A stretch of 49,359 nucleotides of DNA, from contig DYKG01000025.1 of the NCBI GenBank assembly GCA_020722725.1, positions 1 to 49,359 on the forward strand, written 5' to 3'. Shown piece after piece: positions 33,483 to 41,571 of the stretch (positions within the stretch are counted from its first letter, which is position 1; each line of letters begins with the position of its first letter). The notes under the pieces were generated by a model that was not told the DNA's origin, ran no database searches, and saw only the letters and a program-made list of their open reading frames with translations. The position numbers and the translations under genes are program-made. Origin of the DNA: Candidatus Methylomirabilis sp. Lineage in GTDB: Bacteria > Muiribacteriota > Ozemobacteria > Ozemobacterales > Ozemobacteraceae.

Positions 33483-34334
33483 TCAGGGCTTCTGAGGGTT
33501 GTTTCCAAATGCTTTTTCCAGCTTTTTCCAATCAAGTTCCATGAGCTTTTTCTGAAGATCCTGGTTTTCCAGGAGTTTCTGCATTGCCGGATGTTTGATC
33601 AGCCTGACAAAGTTTTTTTCTGCAATGAGTTTTTGAATTTCTTCATTGCTCTGAACTTCTCTAACCTCTGGAATTTCGGCAATTGGCCGCATGACTTCAT
33701 GAACTGCCTGCACGTCAACTTTTGCCGGATCGATTCCTTTTGCTATTTTTCCCATGGTTTTCACGGCGGTCACCGCATTGCCCGCTTTGGCAGGCAGAAT
33801 CGGCGCAACGATATTTTCGGCTGAACCGCTGATCGTTTTGAAAAGCCATGGTTGATCTTCGGCAATTCTATTTCCGGGAACCATGCTAATTGCCAGCAGA
33901 ACAAACAGCCCGATAAGCATGCCCTCGAAAGCCCCGGCCAGAGAAGCGAGCAATTTCGATGGCATCGAGGGGTGATGATCTTTCATGGCGATTGATATGC
34001 CATAGCCGGAAGAAATGTAAATCAATAAAAACAGTGAATAGAAACCGGCGATTTCCCCAAAAATCCCTTTTATCTGAAGCACCGGGGTAAAATCTGCCTT
34101 GAAAATCCAGGCGATGGCAAAAGCAACCGCCAATCTGGCAAAAGAGAGAAATTCGGCCAATATTCCCTTTAAATAGGCTCTAAAAGCGCCGGCAACAACG
34201 AACATAAGCAGAGCCGGCAGAAGCAATTCCGGGTTTTTGAAAGAGCCGATAGTTAGGACAATAGTGGCAAGATTGAGTAAAAAAGAAAAGAATCCTGCCA
34301 GAAGGCCGGCAGAATTCTTCTTTGGTTCGCTCAT
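33483..34334 (-). CDS. CvpA-family-like membrane protein
   Basis: 283 residues with about four to five transmembrane helices in the first 165 residues and a hydrophilic C-terminal tail ending in a coiled-coil-like stretch. The middle region (RAYLKGILAEFLSFARLAVAFAIAW, then a Gly-rich helix with FEGMLIGLFVL) resembles CvpA, a membrane protein linked to envelope stress tolerance. The start overlaps the rseP stop by one base. The assignment is by topology and weak pattern. Confidence 0.6.
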   Translation of the reverse strand: MSEPKKNSAGLLAGFFSFLLNLATIVLTIGSFKNPELLLPALLMFVVAGAFRAYLKGILAEFLSFARLAVAFAIAWIFKADFTPVLQIKGIFGEIAGFYSLFLLIYISSGYGISIAMKDHHPSMPSKLLASLAGAFEGMLIGLFVLLAISMVPGNRIAEDQPWLFKTISGSAENIVAPILPAKAGNAVTAVKTMGKIAKGIDPAKVDVQAVHEVMRPIAEIPEVREVQSNEEIQKLIAEKNFVRLIKHPAMQKLLENQDLQKKLMELDWKKLEKAFGNNPQKP

Positions 34335-35554
34335 CAGAAAAAGCTGGCGATATCCTTATAGGTCACAAAGACGAGCAGGGTAAGCAGGCATAGCATGCCG
34401 ACAAAATGAATATTTTCTTCAACTCTGGGGGTAATGGCCAGTTTCAGGCCGGTCAGCATGTTGATGAATGTGAAGATCATTTCGAGGATGATAAAAACGA
34501 TGCGCCCGCCATCGAGAACCGGGAGTGGCAGTAGGTTTATCAGGCCAATATTAACCGAAAGAATTGCGGTAAGATAAAGCAGATCGAAAATGCCTTTCGA
34601 TGACTGGTCTTTGATCATTTTCATTATTTTTACCGGACCGGCAACGTCGGCCTGGGTTTCGCGGGTGACCATCTTTACCAGGCCCCCGATAGTCTGTGCA
34701 ATAATGCTCAGTCCGTCATTAACCCCTTTGGCAACAGCTTTACTGAATGGCAACTGCTGAAAGTCAAAATTGTTGGGGGCCAGGCTTATGCCAATTTTGG
34801 CCGAACCCATTGTTCCTTCAGGTATTACCTTGATTTCAAGGATTTCCTGGTCGTGAATCTGGTATGAGCCATTATTAACTGCCAGGTCATCCTGCAGAAT
34901 TGCTCCACCGGCAGCGGATTTTGGAATCGGGTGATTGCGGGCAATGCTCAGAGAAAGAGCAACGCCGGCGCTGTTGTTAATTATTTTGATGCCGTCAGAC
35001 CAGTCTGAAAGCTTCTGCCCGTTAATTGCAGTTATGATGTCGCCAGCGCGAATGCCGGCTTCGTAGGCCGGTTTCCCTTTCATGGCATCGAGAACGGAAA
35101 TATTGGTCAAGGGGCCACCGGAAATTGCATAGATGGTGATGAACAAAACAATGGCCCAGACCAGGTTCATGATCGAACCGGCGGCCAGAACCAGCATTTT
35201 AGCCCAGCGGGGCCTGGTGAGATAGCTTCTAGGGTGATCGGGAGGAACGACCGGGAGATCAGGGTCTGGTTCGGGGGGGGCTTCGCCTTCTTTCAGGGGT
35301 GCTTCATCTTCGACGTTATCCATTCCGGCCAGTCGAACGAATCCGCCCAGGGGAAAAGGTCTGAAAGAATAAAGGGTTTCGCCATATTGTTTCTTGATAA
35401 GCCGGTTGCCAAACCCGATTGCAAACTCAAGAACCCATATGCCGGTGAGTTTGGCAGTGAGATAATGCCCCAGTTCATGCACCAGTGCAATACTTATCAG
35501 AACGAAACAGATTGACAAAGCAGTTTTTACTACGACATAAAGCAGAGCTAACAT
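34334..35554 (-). CDS. rseP: RseP-type site-2 membrane metalloprotease
   Basis: 406 residues. The first helix contains the zinc-binding HELGH (His26, Glu27, His30). A PDZ domain (about 175-250: GIRAGDIITAINGQKL) and the C-terminal LLPLPVLDGGRI motif complete the M50B protease. It cuts transmembrane anti-sigma factors or signal peptides within the inner membrane. The start at 35554 is chosen for the AAAGG upstream; a longer frame adds 15 residues that overlap the cdsA end. In many genomes dxr lies between cdsA and rseP; here they are 20 bases apart. Confidence 0.93.
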   Translation of the reverse strand: MLALLYVVVKTALSICFVLISIALVHELGHYLTAKLTGIWVLEFAIGFGNRLIKKQYGETLYSFRPFPLGGFVRLAGMDNVEDEAPLKEGEAPPEPDPDLPVVPPDHPRSYLTRPRWAKMLVLAAGSIMNLVWAIVLFITIYAISGGPLTNISVLDAMKGKPAYEAGIRAGDIITAINGQKLSDWSDGIKIINNSAGVALSLSIARNHPIPKSAAGGAILQDDLAVNNGSYQIHDQEILEIKVIPEGTMGSAKIGISLAPNNFDFQQLPFSKAVAKGVNDGLSIIAQTIGGLVKMVTRETQADVAGPVKIMKMIKDQSSKGIFDLLYLTAILSVNIGLINLLPLPVLDGGRIVFIILEMIFTFINMLTGLKLAITPRVEENIHFVGMLCLLTLLVFVTYKDIASFF

Positions 35555-35574
35555 CAGATAACCTTTCCTCGAGA

Positions 35575-36354
35575 CTAAATCGCTAACAGAGCATAGCACA
35601 ACGGGCCAAGAAATAGAATACTGTCGATGCGGTCGAGTATTCCGCCATGAGCTCCAAGAAGTGCGCCAGAGTCTTTTATTTCAGACTCTCTTTTTATAAC
35701 AGATTCAAATAGATCGGCAAGTTGACCGAAAATGGCCACCGAAATTGCCAGGGCGCAGAACCTGCCATCGCTTAAGCTGATCAGGCAATAGTGCCGGACA
35801 ATTAAAAAAAAGACGATGCAGGAAATTGCGCCGCCGACTGCTCCAGATATGGTTTTGTTGGGGCTGATGCGCGGCGAAAGTTTCGGGCCGCGAATCAACA
35901 TACCGAATACGTAGGCCCCGATATCAAGAGACCAGATTGCCGAAAGAATTATAAACAACAGCTGGCCGCCCAGATTTTTACCAAGCAGCAGGTAAAAAGC
36001 AAGGCAGAAGGGCAGGTAGATCAGACTGAAAATGCCCATTACAAATCTTCGATAACCATCACCCTGCAAGCCTCGCAGAACGATGAAACCGACCAGCATC
36101 ATCACTGAGCCGGCAAACGAGAAAAGAATTCCCTGCTCGCCATAAAAATGTGCTGAAGACATGATTGCCAGAGCAGCCAGCCATTCAGGAAATGGTTTTA
36201 AGGGAAAATCACGATTCAGCATCGAAGACAGTTCAAACTGGCCAAGCAGGCAGACCAACGTGAAAAAAAACAGGCGAACCAGATCGCCAGACATGACAAG
36301 AAGTGCATAGACCAAAGGTATTCCGATAAGTATGACCGGGATACGAGCCAGCAT
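35575..36354 (-). CDS. cdsA: Phosphatidate cytidylyltransferase
   Basis: 259 residues, about seven to eight transmembrane helices. The C-terminal signature SVIKRESEIKDSGALLGAHG and then GILDRID are the CdsA motifs for CTP and metal binding. The enzyme makes CDP-diacylglycerol, the precursor of bacterial phospholipids. AGGAG precedes the ATG, which overlaps the uppS stop by one base. Confidence 0.94.
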   Translation of the reverse strand: MLARIPVILIGIPLVYALLVMSGDLVRLFFFTLVCLLGQFELSSMLNRDFPLKPFPEWLAALAIMSSAHFYGEQGILFSFAGSVMMLVGFIVLRGLQGDGYRRFVMGIFSLIYLPFCLAFYLLLGKNLGGQLLFIILSAIWSLDIGAYVFGMLIRGPKLSPRISPNKTISGAVGGAISCIVFFLIVRHYCLISLSDGRFCALAISVAIFGQLADLFESVIKRESEIKDSGALLGAHGGILDRIDSILFLGPLCYALLAI

Positions 36355-37115
36355 TACGACTCCTGACTGCCAAGCTGAGCGCTTGTCAAGCCAAAGCGTC
36401 TCTCTCGGCCTTGAAAGGCCAGAATGGCGTTAAGCAGTTCGGCTTCATCAAAATCGGGCCAAAAAACCGGGGTAAAATACAATTCTGAATAGGCGCATCG
36501 CCAGAGATGAAAATTGCTGGTGCGCATTTCACCACTGGTTCTGATCATCAGATCGACATCTGGAATTTCTGGCCAGTAAAGATTCTGGCGAATCGTTTCT
36601 TCGGTTATTTTATCTGGCGAAATGCCTGATTGAACTATCTTTTTTACCGCATCGACGATTTCGGCACGGCCACCGTAATTGAAGCAAAGATTCAGGTTGA
36701 GGCCGGTGTTATTCTGCATCAGCTTCGTCGATATTTCCGCTTCTTTGATAATTTCAGCGGGAAGGTTGTCTCGACGTCCTACCAACCTGAACACGACCCC
36801 TTCTTCATGCAGTTCGTTACGCTGCTGAATCAGATAGGTTTTCAGCAGTTTCATCAGGGCATAAACTTCAAAGGCAGGCCTGGACCAGTTTTCAACCGAA
36901 AAAGCGTAGAGGCTCACATGTTTGATGCCAATGGCATTTGCATACCTGATAATCGCTTTAATGCCTCTGGCACCCTGTTGGTGACCCTTCAGTCTGCTTT
37001 TGCCAAGGTTCTTTGCCCAGCGACCGTTCCCGTCCATGATGATTCCGATGTGGGTCGGCATTTTGCTGCGATCAAGCCTGGCTTCAAGCTCTTTTTTCAG
37101 TTGTTCTCTGCTCAT
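36354..37115 (-). CDS. uppS: Undecaprenyl diphosphate synthase
   Basis: 253 residues, cis-prenyltransferase. HIGIIMDGNGRWAK carries the catalytic Asp of region I. SLYAFSVENWSRP (region III), LNLCFNYGGRAEI and the C-terminal DLMIRTSGEMRTSNFHLW are conserved, though the usual final QSAY/E motif reads CAYSELYF. It makes the C55 lipid carrier for peptidoglycan and O-antigen. The start overlaps the ferredoxin stop by four bases (ATGA). Confidence 0.95.
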   Translation of the reverse strand: MSREQLKKELEARLDRSKMPTHIGIIMDGNGRWAKNLGKSRLKGHQQGARGIKAIIRYANAIGIKHVSLYAFSVENWSRPAFEVYALMKLLKTYLIQQRNELHEEGVVFRLVGRRDNLPAEIIKEAEISTKLMQNNTGLNLNLCFNYGGRAEIVDAVKKIVQSGISPDKITEETIRQNLYWPEIPDVDLMIRTSGEMRTSNFHLWRCAYSELYFTPVFWPDFDEAELLNAILAFQGRERRFGLTSAQLGSQES

Positions 37116-37291
37116 GTGTCTTTTTTCTCGTCGCCGGGAACAATTGCATCAACAGGGCATACTTCAGCGCAGCGCCCACAGTCTGTACATTTATTGGTGA
37201 TCACGTAGGGAAAGCCAATTTTAATGGCTTTAGCCGGGCATACTGAATGACAGGTTCCACATGAGACACATTCTTCTGTTATTCGATACAT
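37112..37291 (-). CDS. 2[4Fe-4S] ferredoxin
   Basis: A 59-residue protein with two complete cluster motifs: C8xxC11xxC14xxxC18P and C35xxC38xxC41xxxC45P, the bacterial 2[4Fe-4S] ferredoxin pattern. It carries electrons between cytoplasmic redox enzymes at low potential. It starts three bases after the frr stop and overlaps the uppS start by four bases, so it is embedded in the translation/lipid operon. A ferredoxin at this place is unusual. It might donate electrons to an isoprenoid enzyme such as IspG/IspH, since it precedes uppS, but that is inference. Confidence 0.93.
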   Translation of the reverse strand: MYRITEECVSCGTCHSVCPAKAIKIGFPYVITNKCTDCGRCAEVCPVDAIVPGDEKKDT

Positions 37292-37294
37292 CGA

Positions 37295-37855
37295 TCATTT
37301 CCCAAGAATTTCATTTTCTTTGGCTGACAGAACCGAATCGATCATTTTGGTGTTTTCATCGGTCAGCTTCTGAATGCGATCAAGAGCCTTTTTGCAGTCA
37401 TCTTGGGTTATTTCGCTCTTCTTTTCCATGGCTTTGAGGGTTTCATTAGCATCGCGTCGGATATTGCGAATTGCAACTTTGTATTCTTCAGCCTTTTTTC
37501 TGGCGTTTTTTACCAGATCATTGCGCCTTTCTTCAGTCAGCGGTGGAATCGGCAACCGGATCAGGTTTCCATCGTTCATTGGATTGAGTCCAAGATCTGA
37601 TTTTTGAATGGCTTTTTCTATTTCTCCGAGCAGTCCTTTATCCCAGGCCTGGATCACCAGGGATTTGGGGTCGGGAGCTGAGACGGAAGCAACATGCGCC
37701 AGCGGAGTTTCCTGGCCATACTGCATTACGGTTATGCGGCTCAGAAGTGAAGGTGTCGCCCTTGAAGTGCGCATCGTCGATAGATCCTTTTTAAGAACTT
37801 CGATCGACTGCAGCATTTTGTTTTTCGCATCATTGATGATTGATTCGTATGACAT
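37295..37855 (-). CDS. frr: Ribosome recycling factor
   Basis: 186 residues, the standard size. LRTSRATPSLL-type text (STMRTSRATPSLLSRITV), IPPLTEERRNDLVKNARKKAEEYKVAIRNIRRDAN and the C-terminal helix match RRF. It splits post-termination ribosomes together with EF-G. AGGAG precedes the ATG. It follows pyrH by 16 bases. Confidence 0.97.
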   Translation of the reverse strand: MSYESIINDAKNKMLQSIEVLKKDLSTMRTSRATPSLLSRITVMQYGQETPLAHVASVSAPDPKSLVIQAWDKGLLGEIEKAIQKSDLGLNPMNDGNLIRLPIPPLTEERRNDLVKNARKKAEEYKVAIRNIRRDANETLKAMEKKSEITQDDCKKALDRIQKLTDENTKMIDSVLSAKENEILGK

Positions 37856-37871
37856 TCAAACTTTCTCCTGA

Positions 37872-38606
37872 TTAATCTTTTTCGATGACATCACTGCCGA
37901 TTTTTTCGCCAAGACAAGCTTTTAGAAGAGAGCCAGGTTCATTCAGCGAAAGCACCTTCAGGGGCATGCGATTGTCTCTGCACAGTGTAATTGCAACGAG
38001 GTCCATAACCTGAAGGTTTCTTTCGAGAACTTCAGAATAGGTAATTTTATCAAATTTTCTGGCGTTTTTGTTCTTGTAAGGGTCAGAATCATAGACCCCA
38101 TCAACTTTGGTGCCTTTAATCAGAACATCACAGCCGGTTTCGATGGCCCGCAGAGCGGCCCCGGAATCTGTGCTGAAATAGGGGTTGCCAGTTCCTCCGG
38201 AATACAGGCAGACGACTCCCTGCGACAAAAGTTCGGCTGCGAGGTCGATGTTGTATGGCCGGGTCATTTCACCAAGTGGAGTTGCGGAAAAAACAGCGGT
38301 TCTGATTTCGATGCTTTCAAGATGCTCGGCAAAGCATATGGCATTCATTACGGTTGCCAGCATGCCTATTGCATCGGCCCGGTGGCGTTTGAGAGCGGGC
38401 AAAGTGGTGCGGGCACCGCGAAAGAAATTGCCGCCGCCAATTACAATGCCTGGAGTGATCTTACGCTCAACCAGCGCTTTTATTTCGCCGGCAAAACTCT
38501 CGAGGGTATTTCGGTCAAAACCAAAACCATCGCTGCCGCCGAACATTTCGCCGCTGAGCTTGAGCAGGGGTCTTCTGAAACAGGGCTCTTTAACATTTTT
38601 TTTCAT
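37872..38606 (-). CDS. pyrH: UMP kinase
   Basis: 244 residues, amino-acid-kinase fold. RRPLLKLSGEMFGG, VIGGGNFFRGA, RADAIGMLATVMNA and KGTKVDGVYDSDP are the PyrH signatures. It phosphorylates UMP to UDP in pyrimidine nucleotide synthesis. The N terminus carries a short extension, MKKNVKEPCF. A strong hairpin lies between tsf and this gene and may tune its expression. Confidence 0.96.
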   Translation of the reverse strand: MKKNVKEPCFRRPLLKLSGEMFGGSDGFGFDRNTLESFAGEIKALVERKITPGIVIGGGNFFRGARTTLPALKRHRADAIGMLATVMNAICFAEHLESIEIRTAVFSATPLGEMTRPYNIDLAAELLSQGVVCLYSGGTGNPYFSTDSGAALRAIETGCDVLIKGTKVDGVYDSDPYKNKNARKFDKITYSEVLERNLQVMDLVAITLCRDNRMPLKVLSLNEPGSLLKACLGEKIGSDVIEKD

Positions 38607-38629
38607 ATTTAAACCTGTCAGACAAGGGA

Positions 38630-38655
38630 GGAGACGCCTGAATACAGGCGTCTCC
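38630..38655. terminator. 11-bp perfect hairpin between tsf and pyrH
   Basis: GGAGACGCCTG and CAGGCGTCTCC form a perfect 11-base stem around AATA, about 50 bases after the tsf stop. No T-tract follows on either strand, so it is more likely an attenuator, RNA-processing or 3'-stabilising element than a full terminator. Confidence 0.55.
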
Positions 38656-38704
38656 CACTTGTGTTAACTCTTAAGAATCAGCGGAATCAGTTTCACTTAT
38701 ACCT

Positions 38705-39643
38705 TCATCCAGCGGCTTCAGCAGATTTTTCTTCCGGTGTTGCGCCGGCGGAGGATTCACCGAGAGCCCAGCGGCGGTAAGTTACCAGAGCCACTTTGCT
38801 GCCCAGCTTTTTGGAAAGCTCAACGGTCAGGTCATTGATTGACTTGCTGTCATCTTTCACATAAGCCTGTTCGTTGAGGCAGTATTCTTTGTAGTATTTC
38901 GCCAGGCGGCCTTCGACGATTTTGTGAAGAATGTCTTCGGGTTTGTTGGCATTTTTTGGATCATTCTTGATCTGTCCTAGAATGACATCCTTTTCACGGG
39001 CCAGCGCTTCAGTCGGTACTTCTGAAGTGTGTGCGTAGAGAGGTTTCATGGCAGCGGCCTGCAGAGCTATTTCATGAGCCAGGGTTATGGTTTCGGGATT
39101 TTCGGCTGCCGCTGCGTTTTCAGTAGAGAGCTGAACCAGAACCCCGATGTTGCCATCGCCATGAATATAGGTGTCAAAAATGCCGAACTTGCCGTTAGCA
39201 ATTTCAAAGCGTTCAACTCTGCCAAAGCCCATGTTTTCGCCAGTGGTCGAAACCATGATTTTACGCAGATCGTCGGCTGTCTGGCCTTCGATAGAGGCTT
39301 TTTCGAGATCAGCTACGGTTTGAATTGAGGCATTGTTCAGAACAGCTTTGGCAATCTTATTTGCGAAAGCTTTGAAATTGTCGTTTTTGGCAACGAAGTC
39401 AGTTTCGCAGTTTACTTCGAGAATAACCGCAGTTCTTCGGTTGGTGGTGGTCATTGGAATAACCATTCCCTGTGAAGTTGCGCGTCCAGAGCGCTTGTCG
39501 GCAGAAGCCAGACCCTTTTTGCGAAGAAAATCAACTGCTTCTTCAAAATTGCCATTGCATTCCTGCAGGGCTTCTTTGCATTTCATCATGCCGGCACCGG
39601 TTTTTTCGCGAAGATCTTTTACCATTTGAGCTGTTATCTGCAT
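38705..39643 (-). CDS. tsf: Translation elongation factor Ts
   Basis: 312 residues from the ATG at 39643 (AAAGGTG upstream). MQITAQMVKDLREKTGAGMMKCKEAL is the canonical EF-Ts start; the longer frame adds seven residues. CETDFVAKNDNF and the dimerisation domains are present. It is the nucleotide exchange factor for EF-Tu. The C-terminal tail is Ala/Ser/Glu-rich. It follows rpsB by 31 bases, as in most bacteria. Confidence 0.96.
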   Translation of the reverse strand: MQITAQMVKDLREKTGAGMMKCKEALQECNGNFEEAVDFLRKKGLASADKRSGRATSQGMVIPMTTTNRRTAVILEVNCETDFVAKNDNFKAFANKIAKAVLNNASIQTVADLEKASIEGQTADDLRKIMVSTTGENMGFGRVERFEIANGKFGIFDTYIHGDGNIGVLVQLSTENAAAAENPETITLAHEIALQAAAMKPLYAHTSEVPTEALAREKDVILGQIKNDPKNANKPEDILHKIVEGRLAKYYKEYCLNEQAYVKDDSKSINDLTVELSKKLGSKVALVTYRRWALGESSAGATPEEKSAEAAG

Positions 39644-39674
39644 AGTTTTACACCTTTCAAACAATTAATTAAAA

Positions 39675-40481
39675 TTAGTCAATGACCATTGTGTCGCTGT
39701 CTTCTTCTACGGCTTCTATTTCAGTCGCAAAATCGGCAGGCATAGTTTCTTCGACTTTAGCGTGGAAATCGCCTTCTTCCTGAACTTCGGTGAATGATTT
39801 GCCTTCGAGGGCTTCGAGAACCGAATCAGAAATGAGGCTGGTAACCAGCTTAACCGCTCTGATGGCATCGTCGTTACCGGGAATGACATAGTCGATGTTG
39901 TCAGGGTCACAGTTGGTATCTACAACTGAAACTATCGGAATGCCGACTTTCTTTGCTTCGGCAACTGCAATGGCTTCTTTATGTGGATCGATGACGAAGA
40001 GAGCGCCGGGCATGCCCTTCATGTTCTTGATTCCGCCGAGAGCGCGGTCAAGTTTTTCGCGTTCTTTCTTCATGCGTGAAGCCTCTTTTTTGGGATAAGA
40101 TTCGATTTTGCCGCTTTCGATGAGATCATCAAGTTCTTTAAGTCTTGAGATGCGCTTTTCGATAGTGACGTGATTGGTCAGCATGCCGCCGAGCCAGCGA
40201 TAATTGACAAAATACATGCCACAGCGTTCGGCTTCCTGCTTAATAATGTCCTGGGCCTGTCTTTTGGTGCTGACGAAAAGAAGAGGCTTGCCTTCGCGTA
40301 CCACGCCCTTGATGAAATCACATGCTTCATCAAGAAGTTTGGTGGTTTTCTGAAGGTCGATGATGTAAATGCCGTTGCGGGCGGTGAAGATGTATTTTGC
40401 CATCTTGGGATTCCATCTTCTGGTCTGATGTCCAAAATGTACACCGGCCTCCAGAAGGTTTTTCATAGAAACGATACCCAT
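39675..40481 (-). CDS. rpsB: 30S ribosomal protein S2
   Basis: 268 residues. [31 protein letters not shown] and the [11 protein letters not shown] block are diagnostic for S2. The C-terminal acidic tail (about 235-268) is a little longer than typical. GGAGGT precedes the ATG. It is the first gene of a run of nine minus-strand genes reaching to 33483. Confidence 0.97.
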   Translation of the reverse strand: MGIVSMKNLLEAGVHFGHQTRRWNPKMAKYIFTARNGIYIIDLQKTTKLLDEACDFIKGVVREGKPLLFVSTKRQAQDIIKQEAERCGMYFVNYRWLGGMLTNHVTIEKRISRLKELDDLIESGKIESYPKKEASRMKKEREKLDRALGGIKNMKGMPGALFVIDPHKEAIAVAEAKKVGIPIVSVVDTNCDPDNIDYVIPGNDDAIRAVKLVTSLISDSVLEALEGKSFTEVQEEGDFHAKVEETMPADFATEIEAVEEDSDTMVID

Positions 40482-40529
40482 TGAAACTGTACCTCCGAAA
40501 AAAATCTTAAAAGTTAAGTTGGTTTGGCC

Positions 40530-40558
40530 ATGTTAACGCAAATCTAATTTCTGGTCAA
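40530..40558 (-). promoter_or_regulatory. Sigma70-type promoter of the rpsB operon
   Basis: On the minus strand: TTGACC, 17 bases, TAACAT, about 50 bases before rpsB. This is the best promoter in the window and suits a highly expressed ribosomal operon. Confidence 0.7.
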
Positions 40559-40740
40559 GTAATTCCTGCTTGAGAAAATCTCTGTTAATGGTTAAAAGAC
40601 AGCGGTTTGGTCTTGATATTTGCGTGTGGCCGAGGTTTTGTCTGATGAGTGCAGCCGTGAACCTGAATTAAAAAGGGAATCGAGAAACAGGTGCGGGCCT
40701 TAAAACCCGCTTGCCAAGCAGCTTTTGTTTTGTATTGTTA

Positions 40741-40767
40741 AATATTTTAAAATATTGTAATATATTA
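40741..40767 (+). promoter_or_regulatory. AT-rich palindromes, candidate operator of the HTH-PIN gene
   Basis: AATATTTTAAAATATT (40741-40756) is a perfect 16-base palindrome, followed by TAATATATTA (40758-40767), a perfect 10-base one. They lie 28 bases before the HTH-PIN start and could be an autoregulatory site. AT-rich DNA produces palindromes by chance fairly easily. Confidence 0.35.
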
Positions 40768-40794
40768 AATAAAGATGTTTTTGGGGCAATTTTT

Positions 40795-41499
40795 ATGATC
40801 GAAAAAAAAGAAAATCTGCTGACTCTTTATGAAATCGCATCGCGGTTGCGGGTGTCGAAACACACGGTTCAGGCCTGGATATCTCCGAGTTCTCCAAACC
40901 ACCGCCCCGAATTTGCTGCAATGGCGAGACATGCGGGCAGAAAAACCCTGTTTGTTGAAGAAGAAGTATTAATCTGGCTTAACCAGAGGCGCGGTTCTAT
41001 TTATGCCGCAGCCAGCACTGAACGTTCTGCCTATTGGCGTGAAAGATTTTTCGCCGGCCGTGGATTGCTTAAAGGTCTGGTGAAGACTGGTGAGGGCAGC
41101 AACTCTTTTATTGCATTCTCCGGAGGATTACTGGGACTCGACACCGAGCCTATGATGAATTGGCTTGCTGATGGTTCCGGAGCTCCTGCCATATATAATC
41201 TTGCGATGCGTTCCGATGGCCTGGTGATTTCAATTCCCCTGGCATCCTGGATTTTGCGGCGGACATTGAAAATCCCGGGAAAATTTAAGCAGTTACAAGA
41301 CTTTATTATTGATCAGAACGTCTTTGAGCTGGCGGGGCTGGGAGAAGATGCGTTACGCCGAAGTTTAGGCTTGCCCGCCGGCATTAATGAGCTTGGGCTG
41401 CAGAATTACTGCTGTTGCATCAGTGCAGGGGCATCGGCATTTCTTACCAGAGAAAAAAATCTCTTGAAAATACCTGGTTTGCCGGTAATTTCATTTTAG
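40795..41499 (+). CDS. HTH-domain protein with C-terminal PIN-like domain
   Basis: 234 residues from the ATG at 40795 (GGGG upstream). The N terminus (about 8-65: LLTLYEIASRLRVSKHTVQAWISP) is an excisionase/MerR-type helix-turn-helix with a wing ending VEEEVLIWLNQRR. The C-terminal part (about 110-234) follows PIN-domain layout: LLGLDTEPMMNWLADG with Asp116, VISIPLASWIL, and the closing SAGASAFLTREKNLLKIPGLPVISF. The second acidic position appears lost (Trp in PLASW) and the T.D motif reads LTREKN, so nuclease activity is doubtful. A fused DNA-binding and PIN protein recalls a toxin-antitoxin pair in one chain. Confidence 0.6.
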   Translation: MIEKKENLLTLYEIASRLRVSKHTVQAWISPSSPNHRPEFAAMARHAGRKTLFVEEEVLIWLNQRRGSIYAAASTERSAYWRERFFAGRGLLKGLVKTGEGSNSFIAFSGGLLGLDTEPMMNWLADGSGAPAIYNLAMRSDGLVISIPLASWILRRTLKIPGKFKQLQDFIIDQNVFELAGLGEDALRRSLGLPAGINELGLQNYCCCISAGASAFLTREKNLLKIPGLPVISF

Positions 41500-41531
41500 A
41501 AAAAAAATGGGATTAGATCAGAAGTATAGTG

Positions 41532-41537
41532 TATAAT
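41532..41537 (+). promoter_or_regulatory. -10 box of the HEAT-PilT gene
   Basis: TATAAT 34 bases before the ATG at 41572. No good -35 hexamer is found at 16-18 bases upstream. Confidence 0.4.
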
Positions 41538-41571
41538 CCCTGAATCAAGTCACTAAGGAACCACTACAGTT

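Larger units (their letters stand above)
40482..40794. other. Divergent intergenic region rpsB / HTH-PIN gene
   Basis: 313 bases. It holds the rpsB promoter (40530-40558, minus), a small GCGGG/CCCGC hairpin at 40693-40710, and AT-rich palindromes at 40741-40767 just upstream of the HTH-PIN start. Nothing else is recognised. Confidence 0.5.
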
